From the NCBI GenBank assembly GCA_024434165.1, contig QMIW01000005.1:1-64000 (forward strand): a stretch of 64,000 bases of DNA. Direction: 5' to 3'. This stretch comes from Chloroflexota bacterium (GTDB taxonomy: Bacteria > Chloroflexota > Anaerolineae > Anaerolineales > Villigracilaceae). Both the position numbers and the translations under genes were made by a program. Each line of letters starts with the position of its first letter. Positions within the stretch are counted from its first letter, which is position 1. This document shows, piece after piece, positions 55,077 to 63,460 of the stretch. Below the pieces are notes generated by a model. It ran no database searches. It saw only the letters and a list, made by a program, of their open reading frames with translations, and was not told the origin of the DNA.

Positions 55077-56048
55077 TTAAGGCGTCAGGACTTCCTTCGC
55101 CCAATCGCGTTCCTTGTTATACCACTTAATGAGGTTGCTCAGCCCTTCGCGCAAGTCGACCTGCGGTTCCCAGCCCAGCAGTTGCCGCGCCTTGGTCACA
55201 TCGGCTTGATTGGTGAACATATCCGCCAAATTGGGCGGACCGTACTGCACATTGGCGGATTTACCTGTCAGCTCTTCGATCATCTCAACGAGTTGATTGA
55301 TGGTAACGACTTCGTGCCCGCCGAGGTTGATGATCTCGTAGCCGAGCGGTTTCAACGCTGCAATCGTGCCGCGCGCAATGTCGTCCACATAGGTGAAGCC
55401 GCGCGATTGTTTTCCGTCGCCATTGATGCGCACCGGCAGACCCTCGCTGATCCACTGCACAAAACGGAACATGGCAAGGTCGGGTCTCCCGGCGGGACCG
55501 TATACAGTGAAATAACGCACCACCGTCACGTCAATATCATAGAGGTGATGATACGAATGCGCGAGCGCCTCCGCCCCCTTTTTGCTGGCGGCGTAGGGCT
55601 GCATCGGTTCGCTGCTGGAGGCGGTCTCCGGCGTGGGATATGGCGGGTTCTCTCCATAGATGCTGGAGGTGGACGCAAGAATGAACTTTTTGCACCCGAA
55701 CTGGCGGCAGACCTCCAGCATGTTCAACGTGCCGATGACGTTCGACTCGAGGAATGCCCAGGGGTTTTCCACGCTGTACCGCACGCCCGCCCGCGCCGCA
55801 AGATGGATCACGCCGTCGAACCTTTCATCCTTGAACAATTGAATGACCGGCTTCTCGGAAATATCGCGCCGGTGGAATTTGAATCCCGGCAGCGCCTGCA
55901 ATTTCTTCAGGCGGTATTCCTTCATGCGCGGATCGTACGCATCGTTGACGTTGTCAATGCCAACGACGGTATGACCCTGTTCCAGAAGCATTTCCGAGGT
56001 CCGCGCGCCGATGAACCCCGCCGCGCCTGTCACCAAATAATGCGCCAT
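55077..56048 (-). CDS. UDP-glucuronate 4-epimerase-like SDR, 323 aa
   Basis: YLVTGAAGFIGARTSEMLL binds NAD, ASTSSIYGENP and YAASKKGAEAL give the catalytic residues, and the HLAARAGVRYSVENP block is typical of UDP-glucuronate/UDP-galacturonate 4-epimerases. A general UDP-sugar 4-epimerase is the alternative. GGAGA precedes the ATG. With the UDP-sugar 6-dehydrogenase next to it, uronic-acid supply is the likely role. Confidence 0.8.
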   Translation of the reverse strand: MAHYLVTGAAGFIGARTSEMLLEQGHTVVGIDNVNDAYDPRMKEYRLKKLQALPGFKFHRRDISEKPVIQLFKDERFDGVIHLAARAGVRYSVENPWAFLESNVIGTLNMLEVCRQFGCKKFILASTSSIYGENPPYPTPETASSSEPMQPYAASKKGAEALAHSYHHLYDIDVTVVRYFTVYGPAGRPDLAMFRFVQWISEGLPVRINGDGKQSRGFTYVDDIARGTIAALKPLGYEIINLGGHEVVTINQLVEMIEELTGKSANVQYGPPNLADMFTNQADVTKARQLLGWEPQVDLREGLSNLIKWYNKERDWAKEVLTP

Positions 56049-56065
56049 TCAATCTCCAAGAGCTG

Positions 56066-56111
56066 CAATTCCCCAATTACAGAATTACAAAATTACGTAA
56101 TTGGGGAATTG
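56066..56111. repeat. AT-rich inverted repeat, 15-bp arms
   Basis: CAATTCCCCAATTAC (56066-56080) pairs perfectly with GTAATTGGGGAATTG (56097-56111); the 16-base loop contains AATTAC words. It lies between the wbpA stop and the epimerase start. It may be a terminator without a U-tract or a repeat remnant. Confidence 0.55.
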
Positions 56112-56116
56112 AGTAA

Positions 56117-57439
56117 TTAAAGCCGCTCCACCTTCTCGTTATTCCTGCCCAATTTACCGGTGGCATTGCGCGAATCGAATACGAACTTTGCCGCATTGAC
56201 TATCGCCTCGTAATCGTACACCCTGTGGTTGGTGACGATCACCACCACATCCGCCTCCCTCACGGATTTCATCAGGTCCTTCACGCTGTCCATGTGCCAG
56301 CCGTCGTATTCGTGATGAATGTGCGGGATGTACGGGTCGTGATATTCGACCGCCGCACCCTTCTTCTGCAGCAGACCGATCACGTCCAGCGCCGGAGATT
56401 CGCGCACATCGTCAATATCCGGCTTGTACGCCGCGCCCAAAACCAGCGCTTTGGAGCCTTTCAACGTCTTCCCGCGGTCGTTCATCGCCTCCAGCACGCG
56501 GTTGACCACATAGCGCGGCATGTTCGTATTGATCTCGGAAGCCAGCTCGATGAAGCGGGCGTTGTAGTTGAACGACTTCATCTTCCACGAGAGATACAGC
56601 GGGTCAATCGGAATGCAGTGCCCGCCCAAGCCGGGACCGGGCGTAAACTTCATGAAGCCAAAGGGTTTGGTCGCGGCGGCGTCAATCACCTCCCACACAT
56701 CCACGCCGAGGTATTCGCACATGATCGCCAGTTCATTGACCAGACCGATATTGATCATGCGGAACGTGTTCTCCAGCAGTTTCGACATCTCCGCCGCCTC
56801 CGCCGAGGAGACGCGGTGCACGGTTTGGATGGCGCCCTCGTACCAGGCGGCTGCCACCTCGCCGCACGCTTCGGTGATGCCGCCCATCACCTTGGGCGTG
56901 TTGATCGTGGTCCAATCCTCGCGTCCCGGGTCCACGCGCTCCGGCGAGAAGGCAAGGAACCAATCCTCGCCCACCTTCAGGCTGTACTCTGTTCCCAGTT
57001 TCGGCAGGAGCAGTTCGCGCGTCGTGCCGGGATACGTGGTGGATTCCAGCACCACCACCATGCCCTTGTGCATGTACCTGCTCAACTCCTCCATCGCAGA
57101 GATGATGAACGACATATCCGGGTCGCCGGTTTGACGAAGGGGCGTCGGCACACAAATGCTGACCGCATCCATGTCTTTCAACACGGAAAAATCCGTGGTG
57201 GCGGTGAGCAATCCATCCTTGACCAGACCGGCAACATCGTCGGTTTTGACATCCGGGATGTACGACTCGCCCTTGTTCAGCGAATCCACCTTGCGCTTGT
57301 CCGGGTCCACGCCGGTGACGTGAAAACCCGCCTGACCGAACACAACCGCCAGCGGCAAGCCGACGTATCCCAACCCCAAAATGGCGACTTTGGCATTCTT
57401 TTCCTTCAGTTTTTTGATGAGGGTATCTTTGGTTGACAT
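56117..57439 (-). CDS. wbpA: UDP-GlcNAc/ManNAc 6-dehydrogenase, WbpA type, 440 aa
   Basis: VAILGLGYVGLPLAVVFGQ binds NAD; the substrate domain has FSPERVDPG, ELAIMCEYLGVDVWEV and the catalytic-cysteine block GPGLGGHCIPIDP. The sequence groups with the WbpA/WecC branch rather than UDP-glucose dehydrogenase. It oxidises C6 of UDP-GlcNAc and is the first step of the pathway whose later enzymes (wbpB, wbpD, wbpE) lie about 17 kb away. AAAGGA precedes the start. Confidence 0.9.
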   Translation of the reverse strand: MSTKDTLIKKLKEKNAKVAILGLGYVGLPLAVVFGQAGFHVTGVDPDKRKVDSLNKGESYIPDVKTDDVAGLVKDGLLTATTDFSVLKDMDAVSICVPTPLRQTGDPDMSFIISAMEELSRYMHKGMVVVLESTTYPGTTRELLLPKLGTEYSLKVGEDWFLAFSPERVDPGREDWTTINTPKVMGGITEACGEVAAAWYEGAIQTVHRVSSAEAAEMSKLLENTFRMINIGLVNELAIMCEYLGVDVWEVIDAAATKPFGFMKFTPGPGLGGHCIPIDPLYLSWKMKSFNYNARFIELASEINTNMPRYVVNRVLEAMNDRGKTLKGSKALVLGAAYKPDIDDVRESPALDVIGLLQKKGAAVEYHDPYIPHIHHEYDGWHMDSVKDLMKSVREADVVVIVTNHRVYDYEAIVNAAKFVFDSRNATGKLGRNNEKVERL

Positions 57440-57454
57440 TTTTCCTTTGATCCT

Positions 57455-57514
57455 GTACGGCAGCCCTTTGTTTTCGCGGCGCAGCCGGCGTTCGCAAGAT
57501 AAATCCTGCGGTAC
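57455..57514 (-). repeat. Two-hairpin element, 60 bases
   Basis: GTAC at 57455-57458, a degenerate left part, then CGCAAGAT-AA-ATCCTGCG (57493-57510; its mismatch is G-U on the minus strand) and GTAC. It ends one base before the stop codon of the uracil-DNA glycosylase gene (57515). Confidence 0.6.
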
Positions 57515-58153
57515 TTAAAACAAACTCAATTGCTTCGGCTTCTCAGGTTTTGGAGAAGCCCTCTTTTTCTCGACCGTTTTTCTGCCCAGCGACTTGCGCG
57601 CCTCGTCCAGCTGTTCAGGCAGCCGCGCGAAATCTGCCAGGATGGACGGCTTCAACGCCGCCTGATGCAGCGCCGCCGCCGGGTGGAACATGGGAATCAC
57701 AAACCGCTCGCCGACCTTGTGCATTTGCCCGTGCACGGCGGTGATTTTCGCCCCGGGAATGAACCTGCCCATCGAAAAGCGTCCCAGAGTCACAATGATA
57801 CTCGGATTGACGGCTTGTATCTGCGCTTCGAGGTACTCGCCGCACGCCGCCAGTTCATCCGCCTGCGGGTCGCGGTTGCCCGGCGGGCGGCATTTGACCA
57901 CATTGGCGATAAAAACATCCGAACGGTTCAACTCCGCCTGCGCCAGCAGCTGGTCCAGAAATTTTCCAGAAGCGCCCACGAACGGACGCCCCTGCTCATC
58001 TTCGTGAAAACCGGGTCCCTCGCCAATGAACATAATCTCCGCATCCGCCGGACCTTCGCCCGCCACCGCCCGCTTCCGCGACTCGTGCAGGGCACACTTC
58101 GTACAGACGGCAACTTCCTTTGCAATGCGGGCGAGGGTCGGTTCGGCGCTCAT
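57515..58153 (-). CDS. Uracil-DNA glycosylase, family 4/5 type, 212 aa
   Basis: GEGPGFHEDEQGRPFVGASG is the uracil-binding motif and FHPAAAL the second catalytic motif. Cysteines at 17 and 20 and a second pair near 87 and 103 fit the [4Fe-4S] cluster of these enzymes. It removes uracil from DNA in base-excision repair. The basic C-terminal tail is an addition. It is not part of the glycan pathways; it begins a housekeeping block. Confidence 0.9.
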   Translation of the reverse strand: MSAEPTLARIAKEVAVCTKCALHESRKRAVAGEGPADAEIMFIGEGPGFHEDEQGRPFVGASGKFLDQLLAQAELNRSDVFIANVVKCRPPGNRDPQADELAACGEYLEAQIQAVNPSIIVTLGRFSMGRFIPGAKITAVHGQMHKVGERFVIPMFHPAAALHQAALKPSILADFARLPEQLDEARKSLGRKTVEKKRASPKPEKPKQLSLF

Positions 58154-58654
58154 TCAGGCTCCTTGCAGATGCCCCAGATCGTTCAACGTCATCAGGATGG
58201 CATCCTCGTTATTGTCCTTGTAATATTCCTTGCGGCGTCCGTCTTCCACAAAGCCGAAATCGCGGTACATCTTCCGCGCGATGATGTTGCTCTCGCGCAC
58301 CTCCAAAAACGACTTTACCGCGCCCTCCCTCCGTGCGGCGAGCAGGGCGTGCAAGAGCAGGCGTTTTCCAATTCCGCGCCGGCGATGCTCCGGGTGCGTG
58401 GCAATCGTGGCAATGTGCAGTTCGTCCACGATCAACCAGCCGACGATCAACGCAACTACGCGCCCGCCGCTCTCCGCCACCCAGCAGCGGGAAGCCGCAT
58501 TATCCGTCAACTCGAATTGGAAGGAACGCGGGGGCCACGGCAGTGAAAACGAAACCTGGTCAATTGCAACCACCTGGTCGAGATCGTTCAACGTCATTTT
58601 ACGAATAAAAAGACCCGGCGGGTCTTCGCGATATCTTTGCTCATCCGGATTCAT
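58154..58654 (-). CDS. rimI: Ribosomal-protein-alanine N-acetyltransferase, 166 aa
   Basis: A GNAT-fold protein: THPEHRRRGIGKRLLLHAL is the acetyl-CoA pyrophosphate loop, FLEVRESNIIARKMYRDFGF is the RimI C-terminal block. It acetylates the N-terminus of ribosomal protein S18. It abuts the glycosylase gene directly and is followed by tsaB, a common bacterial order (tsaE-tsaB-rimI). Confidence 0.9.
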   Translation of the reverse strand: MNPDEQRYREDPPGLFIRKMTLNDLDQVVAIDQVSFSLPWPPRSFQFELTDNAASRCWVAESGGRVVALIVGWLIVDELHIATIATHPEHRRRGIGKRLLLHALLAARREGAVKSFLEVRESNIIARKMYRDFGFVEDGRRKEYYKDNNEDAILMTLNDLGHLQGA

Positions 58655-58703
58655 ATCTACAAAATCGTTGCGGTCGGTTCACGCATCCAGGGTCTGTCGG
58701 CGC

Positions 58704-59369
58704 TCATTGAATCGGCGTCCCCGCCACATGCAAATAGATCGGCGCAAGCGTTGCCGCGTCGTCCGTCTGGTTTTTCTGCCAGCGGCTCCATGCCAGTTCC
58801 GCCAGAACCGACGGGCGCTTCACGCAATACGCAGGCGATGCCAACTGAACCTTTTTCTTTTTGGAAATTTTTTTTCTTTCTTCGGATGTCAACTCGCCCG
58901 CGATCAAGGCAGGACCCTCGATCTCGTGCAGGAACTCATCCAACGTCCCGCTTCGCACCGGACCTTCAGCCTGCCAGCCCGACTTGTGACTTTTATATAC
59001 CCCGAAAGCGATTCGCGTCCGCCCGGCTTGCAGCACGGCGAACAGCGGATGCCTTGAAGGCGGCTGAGCCGCCGCAATGACATCCAGCGTGGGGATGCCC
59101 ATCACCGGCAGACCGCGCGCCAGCGCAATGCCCTTCACCAGCGAAAGCCCCACCCGCAAACTGGTGAACGACCCCGGACCGACCGCCACGCCCAAAGCGT
59201 TGACCTGACTCATGGTCACACCGCAGCGTTTCAAAAGTCCGGAAAGAGCCGGGGAAAGTTCGGTGGTGTGGTGCTGGCGTGTCGTCCAGGTCATTTCGCC
59301 CAGCACCTGTTCCCCATCGTACAAAGCCAGTCCAACCTGCGCGGTGGAGGTATCAACAGCCAGCAGCAT
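58704..59369 (-). CDS. tsaB: tRNA t6A biosynthesis protein TsaB, 221 aa
   Basis: MLLAVDTSTAQVGLALYD and GVAVGPGSFTSLRVGLSLVKG are the TsaB signatures of the ASKHA fold. TsaB partners TsaD and TsaE to make threonylcarbamoyladenosine in tRNA. TsaD is not in this window. It overlaps tsaE by one base. Confidence 0.95.
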   Translation of the reverse strand: MLLAVDTSTAQVGLALYDGEQVLGEMTWTTRQHHTTELSPALSGLLKRCGVTMSQVNALGVAVGPGSFTSLRVGLSLVKGIALARGLPVMGIPTLDVIAAAQPPSRHPLFAVLQAGRTRIAFGVYKSHKSGWQAEGPVRSGTLDEFLHEIEGPALIAGELTSEERKKISKKKKVQLASPAYCVKRPSVLAELAWSRWQKNQTDDAATLAPIYLHVAGTPIQ

Positions 59370-59866
59370 TACGCGCCTCCAAACATGGAGTGGCGGATGC
59401 CGTCCAGCAGTTGATCGTAGCGTTTGCCGTGCGCGTGAAAGTTCATCCTACGATGTTCCTCCGCCATGTGTTCGAGCTGAATCCACAAATGTTCTTTGGG
59501 GATCAGGTTTCCAAGCCGTTCGGGCCATTCGATGATGAGCGCGCCGTCAGCGAGCATCGAATCGAGGTCGAGTTGTTCCGCTTCCGGCACGGAATCGAGG
59601 CGGTAGGCATCCAAATGATAGAGATGTCCGCTGTCGGCGCGGCGATACATGTTGACGAGGATGAATGTGGGACTCGAGACCGCATCGAGCGAACCCCACC
59701 CCTGCGCCAAGCCCTGCGTGATGGTGGTTTTGCCCGCCCCCAGGTTTCCTTCCAAACAAATGACATCGCCAGCCTTGAGCAAACCGCCGAGCCGTACACC
59801 AATGCGGCGAGTCTGCTCCGGGCTTCGGCTGAAAAATTCCAGCATGTGAGCATCCAGGATGGGCAT
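59369..59866 (-). CDS. tsaE: tRNA t6A biosynthesis ATPase TsaE, 165 aa
   Basis: ICLEGNLGAGKTTITQGLA is the Walker A motif, VSSPTFILVNMY and LYHLDAYRL are TsaE blocks. It supplies ATP hydrolysis to the TsaBD complex. A TATAAT box lies 9 bases before the ATG on the same strand, so the mRNA would be almost leaderless and the housekeeping block has its own promoter. Confidence 0.95.
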   Translation of the reverse strand: MPILDAHMLEFFSRSPEQTRRIGVRLGGLLKAGDVICLEGNLGAGKTTITQGLAQGWGSLDAVSSPTFILVNMYRRADSGHLYHLDAYRLDSVPEAEQLDLDSMLADGALIIEWPERLGNLIPKEHLWIQLEHMAEEHRRMNFHAHGKRYDQLLDGIRHSMFGGA

Positions 59867-59875
59867 AGCGGTTGA

Positions 59876-59881
59876 ATTATA
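59876..59881 (-). promoter_or_regulatory. TATAAT box just upstream of tsaE
   Basis: On the minus strand TATAAT ends 9 bases before the tsaE ATG (59864-59866), which would put the transcription start within 2 or 3 bases of the ATG. No clear -35 is visible. Confidence 0.5.
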
Positions 59882-59941
59882 CCCCCTGGAAAAAACCCTG
59901 CCCGTCTGCGAAGCGATTCAAACCTGTCAGGTCTGCGTGTA

Positions 59942-61243
59942 TTACTTCTCCCGAGACCGCCTGGGGAGGATTCGGTTGATTTCGCTGGTAATCCTCTGCG
60001 GAATCTCTTTGATGTCCTTCGGGATGATGCGCTCGATGAGTCGTCCGCGCCAGTTTTGGAGGATGGCTTCCATGTACAATTTTTCCAGCGATTTGACCTG
60101 CCCTTCGATGGAGTATTTCTCGCTCAACGCGGCGGAATGCCTGCCGAAGCGTTCGAGTTTTTCGCGGTCGCCCAGCAAGGCAGAGACCGTATCGGCATAC
60201 TTCTCCAAACTCAGCGGGACCATGTAACCGTTTTTGTCGTTCTCGATCATGCCTTCAAAGGCTTCGTCCTGCACAGCCACCAGCGGCAAACCCGCCGCGA
60301 TCGCCTCGATGACGGAGATGGGATGCACCTCGGTTGTCGAAGCGGAGAGGAAGACCGTCGCATCGTGCAGGACATCCGGCAGATCGGCGCGCGCGACCAT
60401 GCCCAAAAAGTGGATGCGGTCTTTGACGTTCGTGGTCAACGCCCGCGCTTCGATGTTCTTACGCGCGCTGCCGTCCCCGGCAAAAACGAGATGCGCCTCC
60501 GGGAATCGTTCGGCAACGCGGACGAACGCATCCACGATAAAGTCGAGACGTTTCTCCGGGTCCATGCGTCCCACCGCAAGCAGGATCGGCGCATCGGGCT
60601 TGACCCCAAGCCTGTTCCGCAGGCTGCCGGGGTTTTTCGCCGCCTTGAAGCTGCTCAGGTCTATACCGTTGGGGATGATATGAATCGGCTTGCGGACTTT
60701 CTGCTCCATCAAAAGGCGGTGGAACTTGGGCGAGGGCACGATGATCTGGTCGCCCAGGTTGGTGGAGGCGGCGCTGAACCAGCCAGCCGTCCGCCTCATC
60801 AGGTTGGTCCCGCCGATGAATTTGACATAGTGGGTGTAATCGGTAATGGAGGTGTGATAGGTGTAGATGAGCGGCAGGCGTTTGGTGGAGGCGGTGAGAT
60901 ACGCCAGCAGACCCACGCTCAGCGGGCTGTGCGCATGAAGCACGTCGAAATGTTTGCGCGTCAGCGACCAGGTGGAGCGCGGCGTGCCCAGCACTGCCAC
61001 GTAAATGGGCGGATTGTTGAGATACTTCAACGAAGGCAGGCGCATCACATTCGTTTCGTTATCCTTGTAGCCGGGGAAGCGCGGCGCGAAGATCGTAACC
61101 TGATGCCCGCGCTTTTTCAGTCCCTCCGAGATCAATTGCAGGGAAATCGAAACGCCGTTCACCTGCGGCGCATATGTGTCTGTGAAAAGTCCGATACGCA
61201 GCGAGCCGGCGGGTATATCCTGTTCTGTCGGGTGTGTTTCCAT
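59942..61243 (-). CDS. Glycosyltransferase family 4, glycolipid-type, 433 aa
   Basis: RIGLFTDTYAPQVNGVSISL is the opening shared with bacterial diacylglycerol glucosyltransferases. LAVGRMDPEKRLDFIVDAF and TEVHPISVIEAIAAGLPLVA (EX7E) follow. Such enzymes make mono- or diglucosyl-diacylglycerol at the membrane. The C-terminal basic helix (about 395-433) may anchor it. GGAGA with good spacing precedes the ATG. Its function may be membrane glycolipid rather than the exopolysaccharide. Confidence 0.85.
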   Translation of the reverse strand: METHPTEQDIPAGSLRIGLFTDTYAPQVNGVSISLQLISEGLKKRGHQVTIFAPRFPGYKDNETNVMRLPSLKYLNNPPIYVAVLGTPRSTWSLTRKHFDVLHAHSPLSVGLLAYLTASTKRLPLIYTYHTSITDYTHYVKFIGGTNLMRRTAGWFSAASTNLGDQIIVPSPKFHRLLMEQKVRKPIHIIPNGIDLSSFKAAKNPGSLRNRLGVKPDAPILLAVGRMDPEKRLDFIVDAFVRVAERFPEAHLVFAGDGSARKNIEARALTTNVKDRIHFLGMVARADLPDVLHDATVFLSASTTEVHPISVIEAIAAGLPLVAVQDEAFEGMIENDKNGYMVPLSLEKYADTVSALLGDREKLERFGRHSAALSEKYSIEGQVKSLEKLYMEAILQNWRGRLIERIIPKDIKEIPQRITSEINRILPRRSREK

Positions 61244-61256
61244 GAAATCTCCTGAA

Positions 61257-61289
61257 AGACCCTAAAGGTCTTGAAGACCTTCAGGGTCT
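61257..61289 (-). repeat. Hairpin of the GACC...GGTC family overlapping a stop codon
   Basis: AGACCCTAAAGGTCT-TGA-AGACCTTCAGGGTCT, 15-base arms with one mismatch that is G-U in the minus-strand RNA. The same layout as 55040. It encodes the last residues and the stop (61262-61264) of the DUF951 gene and sits just before the ribosome site of the next gene. Confidence 0.7.
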
Positions 61290-61492
61290 GTGGCGGTATT
61301 TCGTTCCTGTTGGGTTAAATTCACTTTCATCCGTTTCGCCAGTTCGCGGCGCGTCAGCATCACGCGATGACCGCAGCCCTTGCATTCCAAACCGATGTCC
61401 GCGCCGAGGCGCACCACCGTCCATTCGTACGAACCGCAGGGATGCGGTTTTCGCAAACGCACATGATCGTTCATTTGCAGGTCGGGAAGCAT
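61262..61492 (-). CDS. DUF951-family small protein, 76 aa
   Basis: RLRKPHPCGSYEWTVVRLGA, then LECKGCGHRVMLTRRELAKR match the DUF951 family; cysteines in KPHPCG and CKGCGH suggest metal binding. The family's function is not established. ATG at 61492 follows TATAAT by 6 bases (leaderless); a start at 61474 is possible, and the open frame to 61564 is not. The C-terminal DPEGLQDL is encoded by the repeat at 61257. Confidence 0.8.
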   Translation of the reverse strand: MLPDLQMNDHVRLRKPHPCGSYEWTVVRLGADIGLECKGCGHRVMLTRRELAKRMKVNLTQQERNTATDPEGLQDL

Positions 61493-61498
61493 GGGAAG

Positions 61499-61522
61499 AT
61501 TATACCGCCGCGCTTCGCGCGG
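61499..61522 (-). promoter_or_regulatory. Leaderless-type TATAAT box of the DUF951 gene with adjacent hairpin
   Basis: TATAAT on the minus strand at 61499-61504, six bases from the ATG, the right distance for transcription to begin at the A of ATG. A perfect hairpin CCGCGC-TTC-GCGCGG (61508-61522) occupies the spacer. No -35 consensus. Confidence 0.5.
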
Positions 61523-61592
61523 ACGACAGGCCATGGATGATAGACGATGAGAAAACATGGTCAATGGTCAATCGTCCATGGTCACGAAGTAT

Positions 61593-61656
61593 GGGAAATA
61601 TTTCCCACCTGTCGTGCGAAAACTTTCCTTGAAGGAAAGTCCGTTCCGAACATAAT
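61593..61656 (+). promoter_or_regulatory. Promoter and palindromes upstream of the metallo-hydrolase gene
   Basis: A perfect 14-base palindrome GGGAAATATTTCCC (61593-61606) and an inverted repeat ACTTTCC/GGAAAGT (61622-61640) precede TTGAAG (61629-61634) and CATAAT (61651-61656), 16 bases apart. The second repeat overlaps the -35, as expected for an operator. Confidence 0.45.
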
Positions 61657-61711
61657 GGGAGGTGGAAGGCACGGCATATCGTGCCCCAACGAGATGAAAA
61701 CGGAGGCAGGC

Positions 61712-62668
61712 ATGAACAAGGATTTCACGGTCAAATTCTGGGGCGTACGCGGAAGTTACCCCACACCCGGCGCGAGCACCGTCAAGTATGGCGGCAACAC
61801 GGCTTGTGTGGAAGTCAACGCGGGCGGGCGCATCATCATCCTCGACGCGGGCACGGGCATCATTCCGCTTGGGCGTGAGTTGGCAAAACGCCAGGACCTT
61901 GAACTGCTGATCCTGCTCAGTCATTTGCATCACGACCACACGCAGGGATTCCCGTTCTTCGTCCCGGCATACATACCCAGGGCTCGGCTGCACATCTACG
62001 GTCCCGGCGGCACGGCAGAGACGGTGGAGCATGTGCTGGAGCATAATCAGTCTTCCGACACGTTCCCAATCTCATTGCGCGACATGGCGTCGAACAAGGA
62101 TATTCAATCCCTGCGCGAGACGCAGGTCATCCTTTGGGACGAGGATGGGGTTCGGGTCCACGAATCAAGCCCAAGTCCGAGTCCTGAGGCGGTGGTCATC
62201 CGCATTCACAAATCGTATGCGCATCCCGGCGGCGTCTATCACTATCGCATCGAATATCAGGGCAAGTCCGTTGTGTATGCCACCGATACCGAAGGCTACG
62301 CAGGTACAGACCGCAAGTTGGTGAATTTTTCGCGCAATGCCGATGTGCTCATCCACGACGCGCAATATTCAGACGATCATTATTATGGATGTCTCGCTGG
62401 ATTCTCTTCGACGCAGGGATACGGTCACTCGACGGCGGCGATGGCGGGTCAGGTCGCCGCTTCGGCTGAGACGGGTGAACTGATTCTGTTTCACCATGAC
62501 CCATCCTACGCGGACGATTGGGTCGCGGCGCAGGAGCGTGCTGCCAAAAACATTTTCCCTGATTCGCGTGCGGCGTTCGAAGGGATGGAGGTTTCCTTGA
62601 ATCCCTCTCCCGTTCTTGGGAGAGGGGCAGAGGTGAGGGAAGGATTACAATATGCTGCGTATGGCTGA
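61712..62668 (+). CDS. MBL-fold metallo-hydrolase, 318 aa
   Basis: FTVKFWGVRGSYPTPGAST opens this PhnP/RNase Z-like group. LLSHLHHDHTQGFPF supplies HxHxDH metal ligands, ATDTEGYAG a further Asp and LILFHHDPSY a C-terminal His. Members are phosphodiesterases, some for cyclic nucleotides. The ATG at 61712 is preceded by GGAGG; longer frames are not used. The C-terminal 25 residues include the translated repeat at 62603. It overlaps a Crp/Fnr gene by 17 bases, so a link to cyclic-nucleotide signalling is possible. Confidence 0.8.
   Translation: MNKDFTVKFWGVRGSYPTPGASTVKYGGNTACVEVNAGGRIIILDAGTGIIPLGRELAKRQDLELLILLSHLHHDHTQGFPFFVPAYIPRARLHIYGPGGTAETVEHVLEHNQSSDTFPISLRDMASNKDIQSLRETQVILWDEDGVRVHESSPSPSPEAVVIRIHKSYAHPGGVYHYRIEYQGKSVVYATDTEGYAGTDRKLVNFSRNADVLIHDAQYSDDHYYGCLAGFSSTQGYGHSTAAMAGQVAASAETGELILFHHDPSYADDWVAAQERAAKNIFPDSRAAFEGMEVSLNPSPVLGRGAEVREGLQYAAYG
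62603..62639. repeat. In-frame CCCTCTCCC / GGGAGAGGG repeat inside a gene
   Basis: CCCTCTCCC (62603-62611), loop, GGGAGAGGGG (62618-62627), then GAGGTGAGGG. Read as NPSPVLGRGAEVREG at the end of the metallo-hydrolase. Same family as 29542 and 41350. Confidence 0.65.
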
Positions 62669-63359
62669 ACTAAAGAAAGACGACACCCGCAACCTGCTTT
62701 CAGACATTCGATTGTTTGAAGGACTCACCCCCGCGCAGTTGGATTGGGTGGCGCAGCGCGCACATCGGCGGGTGTTTCCGTCGGGGAAGAACGTGATGCT
62801 GATCGAACAGCCCGGCGAGGCGGTGTATGTCATCCTGCATGGGACGGTGAAGGTTTACACCGAGCAGGGCGGGCGCGACGCGATCCTTTCGATATTGGGA
62901 AGCGGCGACATCATCGGCGAAATGAGTTTGATAGACAGCGTCGGTCGCTCCGCCAGCGTGGTGACGCTGGAAGACTCGCTCATGCTGTGGATGGACAAGA
63001 CCACGTTCTACTATATGCTCGACAACTTCCCGCCCATCGCGCGCAACCTGGTGAAGATTCTTTCGGCGCGCGTGCGGCTTTCGGATCAGATGATTCAATC
63101 GCTCGCCACGCTCGACGTGAACGGACGGGTGGCGCGTCAACTGCTGGCGTTTGCCGAGCGCTACGGACAGGAAGTGGACGGCGGCTGGAAGATTCGCATC
63201 GCGCTCACCCAGAGCGATATCGCAGACCTCGTCGGCGCCTCGCGCAAGCGCGTGAATCAAGCGATGGTGCTGTTCAAGGAGCAGGGTCTTGTCCTGACCG
63301 ACGCCGATGGACGTATCGTCATTCAAGACAAGGCGGGGTTAGCGAGGTTTTGTGATTAG
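62652..63359 (+). CDS. Crp/Fnr-family transcription regulator, 235 aa
   Basis: A cyclic-nucleotide-binding beta-roll (about 18-130) with FEGLTPAQLDWVAQRAHRR, GSGDIIGEMSLIDSVGRSAS and LWMDKTTFYYML; the phosphate-binding GEMSLIDxxxRSA is close to that of cAMP-type members. Residues about 150-225 are a winged HTH with LTQSDIADLVGASRKRVNQA. No Fnr-type cysteine cluster is visible. It overlaps the metallo-hydrolase by 17 bases. Its TAG stop is the first unit of an 8-base repeat array. Confidence 0.85.
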   Translation: MLRMAELKKDDTRNLLSDIRLFEGLTPAQLDWVAQRAHRRVFPSGKNVMLIEQPGEAVYVILHGTVKVYTEQGGRDAILSILGSGDIIGEMSLIDSVGRSASVVTLEDSLMLWMDKTTFYYMLDNFPPIARNLVKILSARVRLSDQMIQSLATLDVNGRVARQLLAFAERYGQEVDGGWKIRIALTQSDIADLVGASRKRVNQAMVLFKEQGLVLTDADGRIVIQDKAGLARFCD

Positions 63360-63424
63360 TCGAGTAGTCTGGCAGTCGAATAGTCTGATAGTCTGGTAGT
63401 CTGGTAGTCGAATAGTCGAGTTGT
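63357..63424 (+). repeat. Degenerate 8-base tandem array, left arm
   Basis: Units such as CGAGTAGT, CTGGCAGT, CGAATAGT, CTGATAGT and CTGGTAGT follow one another from the stop codon of the Crp/Fnr gene. The consensus is C-K-R-R-T-A-G-T. It is the inverse of the array at 63460. Confidence 0.7.
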
Positions 63425-63428
63425 CAAT

Positions 63429-63460
63429 AGCCGTGGAGTCGCAAGCTCTGCGGCTGTTTT
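63429..63460 (+). terminator. Intrinsic terminator after the Crp/Fnr gene
   Basis: AGCCG (63429-63433) and CGGCT (63451-63455) with inner GAG/CTC pairs form a hairpin followed by GTTTT. It lies between the two inverted 8-base arrays. Confidence 0.55.

Noticed and set aside
59921-59937. Half of a GACC-type hairpin (AACCTGTCAGGTCTGCG)
   Set aside because: No matching second arm nearby.
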